Positions 1 to 10,475 of a DNA stretch of 64,000 bases are shown here, in pieces. The notes beneath the pieces were generated by a model, which saw nothing but the letters and a program-made list of their open reading frames with translations, made no database searches and had not been told where the DNA came from. The DNA is from Eumeta japonica (taxonomy: Eukaryota; Arthropoda; Insecta; Lepidoptera; Psychidae). Every line of letters begins with the position of its first letter. Position 1 is the first letter of the stretch. The position numbers were made by a program, and so were the translations under genes. Location: positions 186,001 to 250,000 of the forward strand of contig BGZK01000746.1 in NCBI GenBank assembly GCA_005406025.1, read 5' to 3'.

Positions 1-2460
1 ACACCTAAGAACTGGGGCGACTGAAAACCCGACACACAAAGAAGTTCTAATGGTATTTGCTTATTAGATCGAAAACACATGACAGCTATTTATTTTACAC
101 GTCGTTGACATCGTCGATATTATCAAAAACACTTTTCGTTTAACCCTGATGACACAAGATATGCAAAAGATACGTCAAATTAAAATTTTATGCATTTAAA
201 AAACGGTAATTAATGACAGTTTTTTTTTATAAAACGAAAAATCTAGATATCTTGTACTTGGCAGCTAGAATAAAAGTCGTGAAATATTGTCTGAATATCA
301 CAGATTTTTTATTGGGTAGAAACTTGGAGTACGTAAATGAGGCTCGAAATTCAGTTTTCCTTATGGACAGTAAGTACATTTCACTTTAAAAATCATATAC
401 TTGAGGCTGTTTATGGCAAAATTAAAGTATCTCAATTCAGAATCCGACATGGTGTGGGTTCAATAATCAATGCTCTCACAAGACAGCTGCATCTCGTGTG
501 GTAGCTTTCGTTTTGTAGCTGCTAAATGACATGCCGCTACTCTTAATCGAGGAATACTCTGTCAGCAAATGCTTTTAAATTTAACAAATATCAAAGGATT
601 TACACTACTTTTATATTGATTATAATAATTTAATTATAAAAATAATGTCTAATAATATCATTTATAATAAGATCCTTTCAGCCGTTATAATCTCAATTAT
701 TAGCATCGCTGATGTTAATGTATTGACACACAATTAATTAATTTGTGTCACTAGCCATATCATCATGCACTTTTGACTCCCCTGAAAACCAGTGTTGCGG
801 CATCTTCTAGGCTTCGCAAATGCAGCCGAGTACTATTTTGGCCCGCAACAAGTGTATTCAGTTCCAATAATAAGTAGTACGATTGATTGTAATGAATAAT
901 GTGTTGGTCAGATCAATGACTTTCTTCTTACTAGTAAATAAAATAACATTTAATTTTAATCCGCTTTAAATCTTAACAGAGTTGTTTAATATTTTATTTC
1001 ATGTTTTTATTTTATTTCATGATTTTTTTTGACTTCATATGGGTTCTGTATCGTTTAGTTGACCCGTATCTATTAATTGAGATAGTAGCTTTGAGCTGCA
1101 ATTTCTTTGTTTCGTTACTACCTAAGTTCATTAATGCACGGTCATTGGAATGCTGAGGTCCCTGGCCGTTCCGACTTAAAGTTAATTATCAAACCAAGTA
1201 ACGTACTGTATTACGAGAAAAAATATTCTTGAAGATCAAAGAAAAAGAAAAAAATAGGAAATTGTAGTAATTGGATTTTGTATGAAATTACAGTTGATTC
1301 AATGTCTCAAGTCTTACTATCCCACTAGTCACTCGATTCGTGTAGTCATTTAATAATCCGTTCTTAACTGTTTTCTTTGCATTGTAACCTTACTTGTAAA
1401 CTTTATTATTGTATTAAAATTTATCAATGCTCATTTTTCTTATAATTTAAATTCGCATGCGTATTTGCCGGCATAGATATTGGTTAATCTAGTTGTCTAT
1501 TTTAATCCTGATTCTGGTCTCGCTCTAAATACAAATGCCGGCCAACATGCCAATAGACATTACTGTTAGCAATAACAAAGTGTCATTTTAACTACTATTT
1601 ATAATTTTTACATTATTATTTTGTAAGAAATGTCATATTTCATATACCACGACGAAACCTGTCTATTTAGAAAATTTTATTAAAATCAATTCAATAATCG
1701 GAGACTCACTGAAAGACAAATGTACAAACAAACATTCTTTTGTGTAATAATGTAAGTTTAGGGTTAGTTTATCTGTAAAACGAGTACTCATAAATGCTAT
1801 TTGCTTTTAGATCAGTTTTATAAAGAAAATAAATCCATCAAAAGCCCGCATATCCATAATGAAAATCGTAGTATACATTTGGATAAATTCAATATGTACA
1901 TAAAAACAAAACTTTTCGACATGAAACGATTTTATAAAATTTCTGGACCAATTTCATACAGCCGTTTCATTAACAACAGAATTTTCAATTATTCATTTCA
2001 AATATTTCATATTTAAAATATGTTTGCATTCAGAAACCCCACAACGAAATGTTGAAAATAACTGCGAATTATAAATGACATTTTCATTAGCCATTTTCTT
2101 AGAAATATGATCAAATATATGTGTAGGAACACACACATTACTATGAATTAGGAAAAATACTTATATATTCGGGATTTTATTGTTTTCGAACAGGTTTAAT
2201 AGAATTCGTGAGAATTCTATGTACCGATTTCACGAATATTTGTCGGTATGAATCAAATATATCTTTGATCTATAAATATGACTTTTATTGCTTTTACACC
2301 ATACTGAAGCTATTGATTTCGTAGTGGTTGGTAAATATGAAAAGCTAAAGGTTACTGAGTGAAAATGTGTGGTTTCCGCCAATCCTCCTGAGAAATAAGT
2401 GAGAGTTTATAAATAGAAATTAATATCACAATGCAAATATAGTTTCGTTTAAAGGTTAAT
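1..2460. other. AT-rich non-coding DNA
   Basis: I see no credible exon here. Open frames are short and of AT-rich composition, as chance predicts. Two patches, about 430-560 and 770-870, are richer in G+C and CpG than their surroundings and could be regulatory DNA, but nothing in them identifies a function. Confidence 0.5.
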
Positions 2461-2466
2461 TTTTAT

Positions 2467-2829
2467 TTAAGTCTTTATTTTATTTGTAAACTCTCGCATA
2501 TTTCTTGTAAGGATAGGCAGAGACATGATAATGTTGCATGATAATCGTAAAATAGTTTTATTTTGGAATAAAATACGAACAATCTCTGTTTGATATAGTG
2601 GTAACATCATTGAATAATTTTGTTTAACACTCTCCTCTATAATTGCGCTCCCTTCGGCGTGTCGAGACTTGTCCCTTTCAGTCATTGCGACTGGCTGAAG
2701 GTCGAGCGATGATGATAATGATGATGATGAACTGGCATCGTCACATTTTTGTTCTGTGCACATTTCATATGCTAGTAAAATGACATTAATTTTTACATAT
2801 ATTTCGAAAATTAATTTAAATTTTACCAT
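2467..2829 (-). CDS. Weak candidate: 120-codon open frame, unknown product
   Basis: This ATG-to-TAA frame of 120 codons is not a recognised family. The first 22 residues are hydrophobic and could be a signal peptide or anchor. A serine run at about residues 33-42 comes from a TCA/TCG trinucleotide stretch. The C-terminal half has mixed charge. An ATAAA-rich stretch follows the stop and might serve as a poly(A) signal. In DNA this AT-rich a few frames of this length are expected by chance across 64 kb, and the ATG is in an AT-rich context without a clear promoter. A splice acceptor (GTGCACAG) lies inside the frame, so the 3' part could instead be an exon. I regard coding function as unproven. 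Confidence 0.2.
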   Translation of the reverse strand: MVKFKLIFEIYVKINVILLAYEMCTEQKCDDASSSSSLSSSLDLQPVAMTERDKSRHAEGSAIIEESVKQNYSMMLPLYQTEIVRILFQNKTILRLSCNIIMSLPILTRNMREFTNKIKT

Positions 2830-3237
2830 GATATATAATTTCTTTAATTCATGTCTAACACTTTTGATTACACTGTTAAATGTAGTTGATCGCTAAAAAG
2901 AAAATATAAAATTTTAGAACGAAAACTTTGAAAAATAGTCAAACGTATTTACTGACATATTTGTTTTATACAAAATTTTGTATTAGATTACTATTGATAT
3001 GCACAAAATTTAATTCTGGGACTAAAAAAAAAACTATCTACGTGCGTATATGCTATTCACTTATCAGACAATTGTAATACAATATAATAATAAAGGTCAT
3101 TAAGTGTTGCGATGGCAAGTGTTTCCAAATTTTCAGCTATTTTTCATTTAGGATTAAAACAAGACTTTATTCGATGTTTTAATTAATTTACGCCGTGTTG
3201 ATGCTTTATAGTCATTCTTAATTTAGGGAAATATCTA

Positions 3238-3640
3238 TCTACACATATAAAAATAAAAGTCCTGACTGACTACTCACTGATTCATCAACGCCTAGCACAA
3301 ATCTTTTAACCTAGAAAGCTGAAATTTTGCACAGGGGTTTGCTTTAAAATGTGGACAAGGAATAAAGTAGAGGAATCCATAAATAAACTCGTAAATGGCG
3401 ATGTCATTTTTTTGTGGGCTTAGACTAGATTTTGACTGGATTTTTGCACACGGGTGAACGTAAAAAAGATAGAAGCGGTATCTATATCGAAATCGAAATC
3501 CGAATTAAGAGCGGGACTGGGATCAGAATAGAGAGCGAGATCGAGTTCGGCATCACGGTTGACATCGTAATCGGTCTACATAAAAAAAATGAAAGAATCT
3601 ATTCCATGTCGACGCGGGCGGAGACGTGGCAAAAGCTAGT
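3238..3640 (+). mobile_element. Non-autonomous Helitron-like element, copy A
   Basis: Starts TCTACACATATAAAAATAAA and ends in a GC-rich hairpin (GCGGGCGGAGACGTGGC) followed by AAAAGCTAGT. That is the TC...hairpin-CTRRT layout of Helitrons. The 5' part has the GACTGACT-type stretch shared with the element at 34.4 kb. The segment at about 3478-3580 is a degenerate six-base array built on ATCGRR/GATCGG units, which makes the spurious frame in this region. No protein is encoded. The 5' end could be four bases further left, where TC also occurs. Confidence 0.6.
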
Positions 3641-3689
3641 GTATGTACATACATTTATTGTAGTAAATTAAACTCAAATTAAAATGCAA

Positions 3690-3830
3690 TCCAAAACGAT
3701 ATGCCGCCCGCGTGGCGAGTCAAAGCGCACAACTGTCTGCGGCGCGAACGGAGATAACTCCGTGTACTGAATTTTAAGTGCGTACTTAAGTTTAGAATAG
3801 GGCCCCTTATCACTCGGCTGGCCTCCTAAT
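3690..3830. other. CpG-rich patch, function unknown
   Basis: A 140-base stretch of elevated G+C with many CpG dinucleotides stands out in the AT-rich background. It has no open frame of note. It could be a conserved regulatory element or an old insertion; the sequence does not decide. Confidence 0.25.
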
Positions 3831-4273
3831 GATGCTTGTTTTCTACTGAATATAAACTAAACGGTGATTTACAGGTCTGATATCCGGCTGTTGTGTATTA
3901 AATTTTGAGGGTTGTAGTCGGCCGCAGCACTCAAAGCGATGATACATACATTCCGACGTCAAATTATGAATATTTCTGAATTTGGCCACAGGAAATGAAA
4001 TATTTCTTGCGGTATAATAATACAAAATTACACATAACTGTATTGCTTTTTTTGGAGACACTAAGTTGAACCAGTAAAGTATAAATTATTATATAGTTTT
4101 TGTTTTAAAGACTTATCTTTTATAATGTATAACAGGGCAACAATTAAAACTAATACGTGTATTAACAGAGGATTTGCAGTGAAATTTATTCTTATTCTCT
4201 ATTTATTCAACAAGTCTTTGAAAAGTCGGTGAAATAGATGATAATACATAATATTTTTACGTAATGACCCTAT

Positions 4274-4530
4274 TGGGGGCTCGAGGATTGAGATCAGACG
4301 AAAACAAAACACGCAGAAAAGATGAAGGCGTTTATTACGACACACAGAGTTACAATATTTGCTACAGAACCACTTGATTACTTGTAGTTCACTGCACTTG
4401 GCTCGTTAACACCCTGATCGCGGAAATAAAACTGCTTGCCGGCACTTGCAGGAGCTCTGATATATTTATCCCTCGACTAGCCATTTCGAACGTTCTTGAA
4501 ATGTGGAAAAGCCAAATAAATCATCTATAA
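4274..4530 (-). repeat. Solo-LTR-like block
   Basis: On the minus strand the block has, in order, a TATA-like GATAAATATATC (about 4470-4459), a GC-richer stretch, and AATAAACGCC (4337-4328) about 130 bases further on, then CTCGAGCCCC near the end. TATA followed by AATAAACGCC is the layout of U3-R in insect LTR retrotransposons. I see no coding sequence, primer-binding site or second LTR next to it, so it would be a solo LTR. Ends are approximate. Confidence 0.35.
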
Positions 4531-5340
4531 CAACTTGAAGTAAACATGTCATGATTTATTGCATTCTCGAAAATTCCATCCGAAAATAAACGTATTAAAA
4601 ATGTAAACACACTAGAAGCGATGATGGAGGGGAACTCGCGAGCGCGAGGGGGAAATTTTTTTACGTTGTAGAATACTATTTACGATAACTTATTCTAGGG
4701 GAATTATTTTTTTCTTTTAATTCATTTAAATTGCGAGCTTAGTTTGTTGAAATATCATTCGTATTGAGGAATTTTTTTGATGCAGTTTTAACAATAAATA
4801 CCATTTATATTTGCAACAACTGTCGATCGCAGGTCCGCCTGCCTGGAAATACTTTTAGCCTCAAGTCAGATTATGACGTACAGCAAGATTTTCTTTCTCT
4901 TCTTTAAACATATATATTATTCGAAATCATTTTTGACATTAAAAGTAGTATATATTTTTCTCCAGAATCCGACCTACTTTCTTAGCAAATTTCATCAAAA
5001 TTAATTCAGCAAATCGGCGAAGAAAAGAATAAGCAACAGATACTCTTTTTCGTTTTTTTGGATTTTGCTTGCCACCCTGCCAGCTTTAAGAGGGTTATAT
5101 TAGTTGTAACTATTATGTCGCAGTTCCCGCATCTGCTGCCTCACCACCGATAATGTGTCTCCACTCGACTTTATGCTCACTCCCAATTTGTTTCCATCAC
5201 GCTTTGTTTTTAAATACACTGAAGTATAATTACTCTTGGTAATTCTTCGGAATCCTAGAACAGCAATTGAATTAAACCGACAAAATCTGAAAGTTTGAGC
5301 AAAATTTGTCAGTTACAATGATTATTATTATAATTCTAAC
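4531..5340. other. Non-coding, with fragment of Helitron-type internal sequence
   Basis: No exon seen. The stretch at about 4970-5040 (caaatttcatcaaaat...) resembles the sequence found just inside the ends of lepidopteran Helitron-type repeats, so part of this interval is probably decayed mobile DNA. Confidence 0.35.
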
Positions 5341-5341
5341 A

Positions 5342-5397
5342 GAATCCTAAAATACGGAATCCTAAAATACGGAATTCTAAAATACAGAATCCTAAAA
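5342..5397 (+). repeat. 15-base tandem repeat, 3.7 units
   Basis: Units of GAATCCTAAAATACG begin at 5342, 5357, 5372 and 5387 (the last is partial). The unit resembles the ACGGAACCCTAAAA terminus of the dispersed repeat seen at 31.8-32.3 and 49.9-50.4 kb, so it may be an amplified repeat end. Confidence 0.8.
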
Positions 5398-5399
5398 AA

Positions 5400-5640
5400 T
5401 GTTTTCTTTTTCTTTTAACTCTAATTCAACAATCCTTCCACTAAATTTTGTTGAAATCGCTTAAACTAGAAGAGTCGGTAACTTTTACGAAACCCTAAAG
5501 TATAGTCTAGATTAATTTTACGACAGATGCGACCCAAATCTCCAAGGAATAATATTAATAAACATTCATCGAAATCTATCCAGTAGTTTTGTGCGGTACG
5601 CGCACAACGCCGGACCTAGTTAACATTCTATTTATATAGA
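5400..5640 (-). mobile_element. 5' part of a Helitron-like element
   Basis: Read on the minus strand it begins A|TCTATATAAATAGAATG at 5640, a TC start preceded by A as expected for Helitron insertion between A and T. It continues into a stretch of the type usually found just inside such elements (ACTACTGGATAGATTTCGATG). The 3' hairpin is not found, so the copy is truncated or decayed. Confidence 0.45.
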
Positions 5641-5663
5641 TATTGCACTATGAACACAGAGCC

Positions 5664-5818
5664 GAAAGTAAAGAGAAGGAACCGGGAATGTAAATCTAAA
5701 CTAGTGTTGTAAACTGATTCCTTTTCTTCTCAGTTGTTACTTTAGCAACTGATAATATATCTGTTCGTTTTATTATCATAGTTTTGATTTACATTTCTGG
5801 TTCCTCGTCTTTACTTTC
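5664..5818. repeat. Imperfect inverted repeat, 38-base arms
   Basis: Left arm 5664-5701 (GAAAGTAAAGAGAAGGAACC...) pairs with right arm 5781-5818 at about 33 of 38 positions, with a 79-base spacer. The layout fits a small foldback or MITE-type element. No target duplication was identified. Confidence 0.6.
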
Positions 5819-6261
5819 TACTCCTTGTTTATATCCGGTACTTTTAATGAAAATTGTAATTTAGTTAATCTTCCTGTAATGGGATGAGAACAAGTTGACC
5901 TATCGAGCTGATACACCATTCTCTTGTTCTTCTTTGTCCAACCCTTTTTCCAGTTTATCTGAGGCTGGGTATCCTTTTACGTCTGCGCTCGAGAGTTTTA
6001 TTCCGATTCGTCTACATTAGGGTGTCCCTTATATGACATTTTTTTTTAACACATTACACATCTACATTATTTATAAATGCTAAGACATGTTTAAATATAA
6101 AATTTCATCTTTCTAGCTTGATTCTAACCCGTGCCTACAGAGCTACAACGTTTATCAAAAATCGTCTTCGGTTCTAACATTTCAGCCTACTATAGAACTA
6201 ATATAACTAGTACGCAAATGAAGTAAATAAAACTTCAGATAAAAAAAGATAACCATTAACA

Positions 6262-7000
6262 TTTATTTAAAAACATAAAATAAAAATAATCGAACAGGAT
6301 AACTTTTTATCGAAGTATTTTTTTTACAATCCGGATACAAATTTTTGTGTTTTTGCACACAGCGCAACAAGAACTGTTTTTACTCCTCTTCAGCCGTTAT
6401 AAGTATAAGAAGAAAAAAGAGTCATTGATCTGTAGTCGAGATAGAAATTGTTTGCTCTTTTCGGATACAAAATCATCTAGCATTTTATCTGAAAAAAAAA
6501 AAGAGAAACAGGTTAAATAACAATAATAATAAAGAATAAAAAAATTAAAACAAACAAAATAATACTTACCAAATAACTTTTGAAATAGTTCTTCTTTGGA
6601 TGGTACATGGCGTTTGCAAAAGTCTGATATATTGTCCCTTTTTAAGTTGATCATTTTTACGTTTGTTAGGTCATCCACTTCAGGGTCAAAAGGCGATAAA
6701 ATCACCGTTTCTTCACTTAAATACCACAAGTGATGGCTAAACTTATTTATACATGCTTTAGATATTGTTGCGTCAATATTTTCGTACTATTGTAACGATT
6801 CCAGAGAGCACAAATCTTGGTTAGGTGCTTTAATTGCCAGTGTGCATTCGACCCAAGGTTTAATATATAAGGTGACGATAAATAAACAAACATCTTGTAG
6901 AGCGTTTTTCTCCTTCGCAATTATTCTAAATTTTGACAGAAGCAAACATATTTTTAACGAATAAATCGCTTTGATCATCCAATGCGCCTCACCATTTATG
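6262..7000 (-). pseudogene. Spliced reading frame with one in-frame TAG; probable mobile-element-derived protein, 3' part
   Basis: Read on the minus strand, an open frame runs from about 7000 through ATG 6978 to a TAG at 6789-6787. It continues in the same frame from 6786 to 6570, where the sequence reads TTTG|GTAAGTATT. An 81-base intron (6569-6489) ends in a long T-run and CAG. The last exon 6488-6397 stays in frame to TAA. AATAAA follows at 6267-6262. The joined frame has the motifs HLWYLSEE, SPFDPEVDD and DDFVSEKS. From memory these resemble an uncharacterised protein family scattered in arthropod and cnidarian genomes and often linked to mobile elements; I cannot name it. The TAG is one base from CAG. 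Alternatively AATAG|TACG at 6787/6786 is a splice acceptor and the upstream part is not used. No promoter or N-terminal exons were found, so it is probably a decayed copy. Confidence 0.55.
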
Positions 7001-9110
7001 AGATATTATTTACAAAGTCGTTAAAGGGATTTATGGTACGTATTTTTTAATTTATATTTAATTAAATCTTGTCTGGGAGAAAATTTTTCAAAAGACGAAA
7101 TTAATAATGTTTTCTACGCCTTTACAAAGGTAAAATACAATACTGTCCCTATTTAGGTAATTAACCTAGAACTAACTCAGTGTTCTAGTTCAGACAAAAA
7201 AAAAAATTGATTGGAGTCTCGACTCATCTATCGATGTGTCGATGAACAACGAAATGAAATGAAGTACAATGACGGAAAAAGAATAAAAAAAAACTAATCA
7301 TAACGCTTATAATGTGCACGCATCTGCAATAAATGTTTTATTTTAGTGTCGGGCAGACAAGAAGTGCCTCTTAAAATATTTAGCTAATGGAAAAGACTGA
7401 AACGTAAAACGCGTTAAGGGAACACGTGCGATGAATCTAGAACACGTTCTGGGTGTTCGGTCTCGGAATCTCCGCTGAAAAATGATCTGGTCAAGGTCGT
7501 CGGAAATGTTAGTGTCACATACAAATGTTGTATGCCAAAATATTTTCTTATTACGAACGATATGTGTTTTGCTTTGACTTTTATTATTAGCAGACAGACA
7601 TTCAAAATCATTTGAACAGCGCCAATAGAGAATGCTGCTGGAATACATGATATAAAGCCTTTAAGTGTATAAAAGACGGGTGACGTAACGTAGTAAAATC
7701 ACATACTATGCATATAGATTACATATAAATTGGTTCAACCATAATTTCCTTTCAAAAGTGAACACTTTTTGCAATAATTTATTGAGGATTTCATTTCAAA
7801 TTCTATTATTTAATTTCTTTGTTTATTCTTATGATCAACTTATAAATAATATTATTATATATATGATACGTTATGTCACATTTAAGTGATATTTTATTGC
7901 TGATTTTTATAACGCCTCATCTGTAAAACGCAATAGTGGAAGACAAACGCAACCCTAAAAATCTAGATTGCGATCCAGTGCTCGGACGCAGTCGCCTTGA
8001 GCTGATTTCGGCACTGTCATTGTTAAAATGACTAATTACTATCAATTTTGACTGACAGCGCAACATCTAGGTTTTCATTAGTTTTTTTTCTGTGTCGTTA
8101 CACCAGTAATTATTTCATCGGCGAATCTGAGACTCAAACAGGGTGATAATTCTCTATTAGCTCCGGAGCGATGTCTAGTATTGTTATAAACGTCTCAATT
8201 GCCAACACGCAAAAACAGAACATTGTATTTTTTGCTTGTTGATGATGATTTAATAAGCATTCGTTTTATATGCATTTATCGTTGTGACGTTTATGACGTT
8301 ATGACGTTACGTTTTATATCTAAATCATTATACCGATTTTGATACAATAAAATCAACAGATGTTTTGTAATCTTCTTAAATTGAGTTAGAATAAATTGTG
8401 TTGTAAATTTAGAAAACTAATTTGAATATTACATGATCGCTGTGCGTAAAAACTTTCAACGATTTTTTTGCAAAATTATTATAGAAATTTTTAACAGTGT
8501 ACAAAACGGATTTCAATAACTCAAAGCTTTAGATGTCCGTATTATAATTTTGCTAAATAAATTACCGGTAAATGTTTAGTTAAAATACTAAAAATACGTT
8601 GTAATTTTATTAAACTAAATTGAATAAATTGTGTAGTAAAATCACAACACATTATACTAACATTATTTAACACTTACTGGTAAATGTGCCGCAATTTTTT
8701 TTTTTCATCTCTCACTAAATTGAGTTGAAACAGATCGTATAGTAAATTTACAAATCCGAATTGCAATATTACGCTATCGTTGTCCATTAAAACTTCCTTA
8801 ACTTTTTTAATAAAATTACTACTAAATTTTTTAATCATATAGAATATTTATAAGCCGTTCATTTTATTTGTTTTGTCGGCCGTGCTTTTTGTTTGCTTTG
8901 TTTAAAGATAGAGCTGTGTTAGAGTGGGCGACGAGAATTGAGAGATAGGAGGAGAAAGATATAATGTGAGAGGGCGAGATACAGCGAAAGCCAAAGCAAA
9001 TACTATCAATAATCCGATTGTAATGATATGATTAATAATAATGGAATAGTAAGAAAATCATAGTAAATTAAAATACTATATCTTATTACATATTATAATA
9101 TTACAGATTT
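7001..9110. other. Non-coding, AT-rich
   Basis: No supported exon. Two overlapping minus-strand frames at 7343-7648 look like chance. The 8930-8995 stretch is purine-rich (GAGAGA-type) simple sequence. Repeated TTGAGTT/TAAATT motifs at 8370-8780 suggest old internal duplication but no clear unit. Confidence 0.4.
8284..8311 (+). promoter_or_regulatory. Three TGACGTT repeats
   Basis: TGACGTT occurs three times within 28 bases, each a CRE half-site. It may be a binding cluster for bZIP factors or simply a short tandem repeat. No promoter or exon lies next to it. Confidence 0.2.
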
Positions 9111-9119
9111 GATATTTTT

Positions 9120-9494
9120 GATGCAGTTTGGTTGTTTGTAACTTAATTACGCATAAACGACTGGACAGACTTAGATAAAATTTCTCACACAGACAATATT
9201 TCTGTATTACACGCATAATATCTTACACCTAATGCGTTCTTGTGCAATAATATAAGAGAAACCGGGATCGATATCGAAAGCGAGATAGATGTTTGAATCG
9301 ACAACAATAGTACAATTAGAAAAGAGAGAGACCCAGTATAGTATACAGAACAAGATCGAATTAGAATTAACTTGGGAATCGGAACTTAAAGCGAAACCAT
9401 ATCGGATTTATATCGATGATAGCAAGAATACTCGATATTGAACATCTGGGATTAAATACAATTTCACGGGGCGGACCCGGGGGCAAAACCTATT
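9120..9494 (+). mobile_element. Decayed Helitron-like element, copy B
   Basis: The 3' end (GGGGCGGACCCGGGGGCAAAA) matches the hairpin-plus-CAAAA end of the other Helitron-like copies in degenerate form. Its interior at about 9255-9440 is a degraded six-base array (GGGATCGATATCGAAAGCGAG type) like that in copy A. The 5' end is only approximate. Non-coding. Confidence 0.45.
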
Positions 9495-10350
9495 TATTAA
9501 TATAAATAACTTTACATTACATAGTAGTGTGGAAAGTATTAATTTATCGTCTTTGTGTCAAAGGAAAATTTTGTAAAAATGAAGCGTTATATAAAGTTTG
9601 TGTGTAGTTAAATATTTCCTTTTTGTACTGTCGTAAAAGAGGAACGTTTTGTGTTACGTCTCATTTTATTTATGTACTGCTCCCGACGAATAATAAGGTT
9701 TTTTTAAGGGTACATAGAAATATTTATTTTTTAAGTTTTTGTACTTACGGCAAAAGTATATGCCATGTCAGGGTGACACTGAAACACATGAAATACTTTG
9801 TTAATTTCAAAATCAATTCGGTTTACCCCGTCGATTTGATTCGAGCAATCGACGTTTTAATTTGTCGAAGCGATAATAAAAACAAATGTTTTCTAGAGTT
9901 TGTTATGAAATACTGAATTAAATTCAATTTTGCTTGCAATTTCAAAAACTGAGAGATACAATCTAATATGAGAATAGGTCCCTCAAACTAAAAGCGGAGT
10001 GAAGATGACATAATGACCCAGTTTCTGCGCCGTCTCGTTTAGTTGTTATCTGAAACAATGAATATTGGCAGGATAGGTCAGCGCCTTAGCCGAAAGGTCA
10101 CACTCGAGATTCGGGCTTGTGCGCCAGAGTACGAGCTTAATACTTTTACTCGGCTATAGTTAAACCGTAAGAGATGGAATATGCTTTACAAGAGTTCTAG
10201 AAGATGCTTACTGAATAGTAAGCGTAGAACGGAAATTCTTAATCCATCGAATCTATATATATATATATAATAAAATGCTGAACCGCATGGCTGCATATTC
10301 AAAGTGTTTGCCAAGAACTGATTGCGGACGATGTATGTATGGAATACAAT

Positions 10351-10387
10351 AGAATACTATAAAACTATTTTAATTTTATAGTATTCT
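10351..10387. repeat. Perfect 14-base hairpin
   Basis: AGAATACTATAAAA at 10351-10364 pairs perfectly with 10374-10387 around a nine-base loop. Confidence 0.75.
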
Positions 10388-10438
10388 AGAAATGGATGCG
10401 ATAATTTCTGTTATATGTTTGTAAAGAAGATTCTGTCT

Positions 10439-10475
10439 ATACAAGTCCGGCTTGCACTTGGCCGGTTTTTCGTAG
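10439..10475 (+). repeat. 3' tail fragment of the TTAGGGTTCC-type dispersed repeat
   Basis: CAAGTCCGGCTTGCACTTGG followed by CCGGTTTTT matches the tail that ends the better-preserved copy at 49917-50445. Only the tail is clear here; upstream sequence is not obviously related. Confidence 0.5.

Noticed and set aside
7343..7648. Two overlapping minus-strand frames of 101 and 65 codons
   Set aside because: Different frames open over the same DNA, no motif, no splice sites; best explained by a local lack of stop codons.
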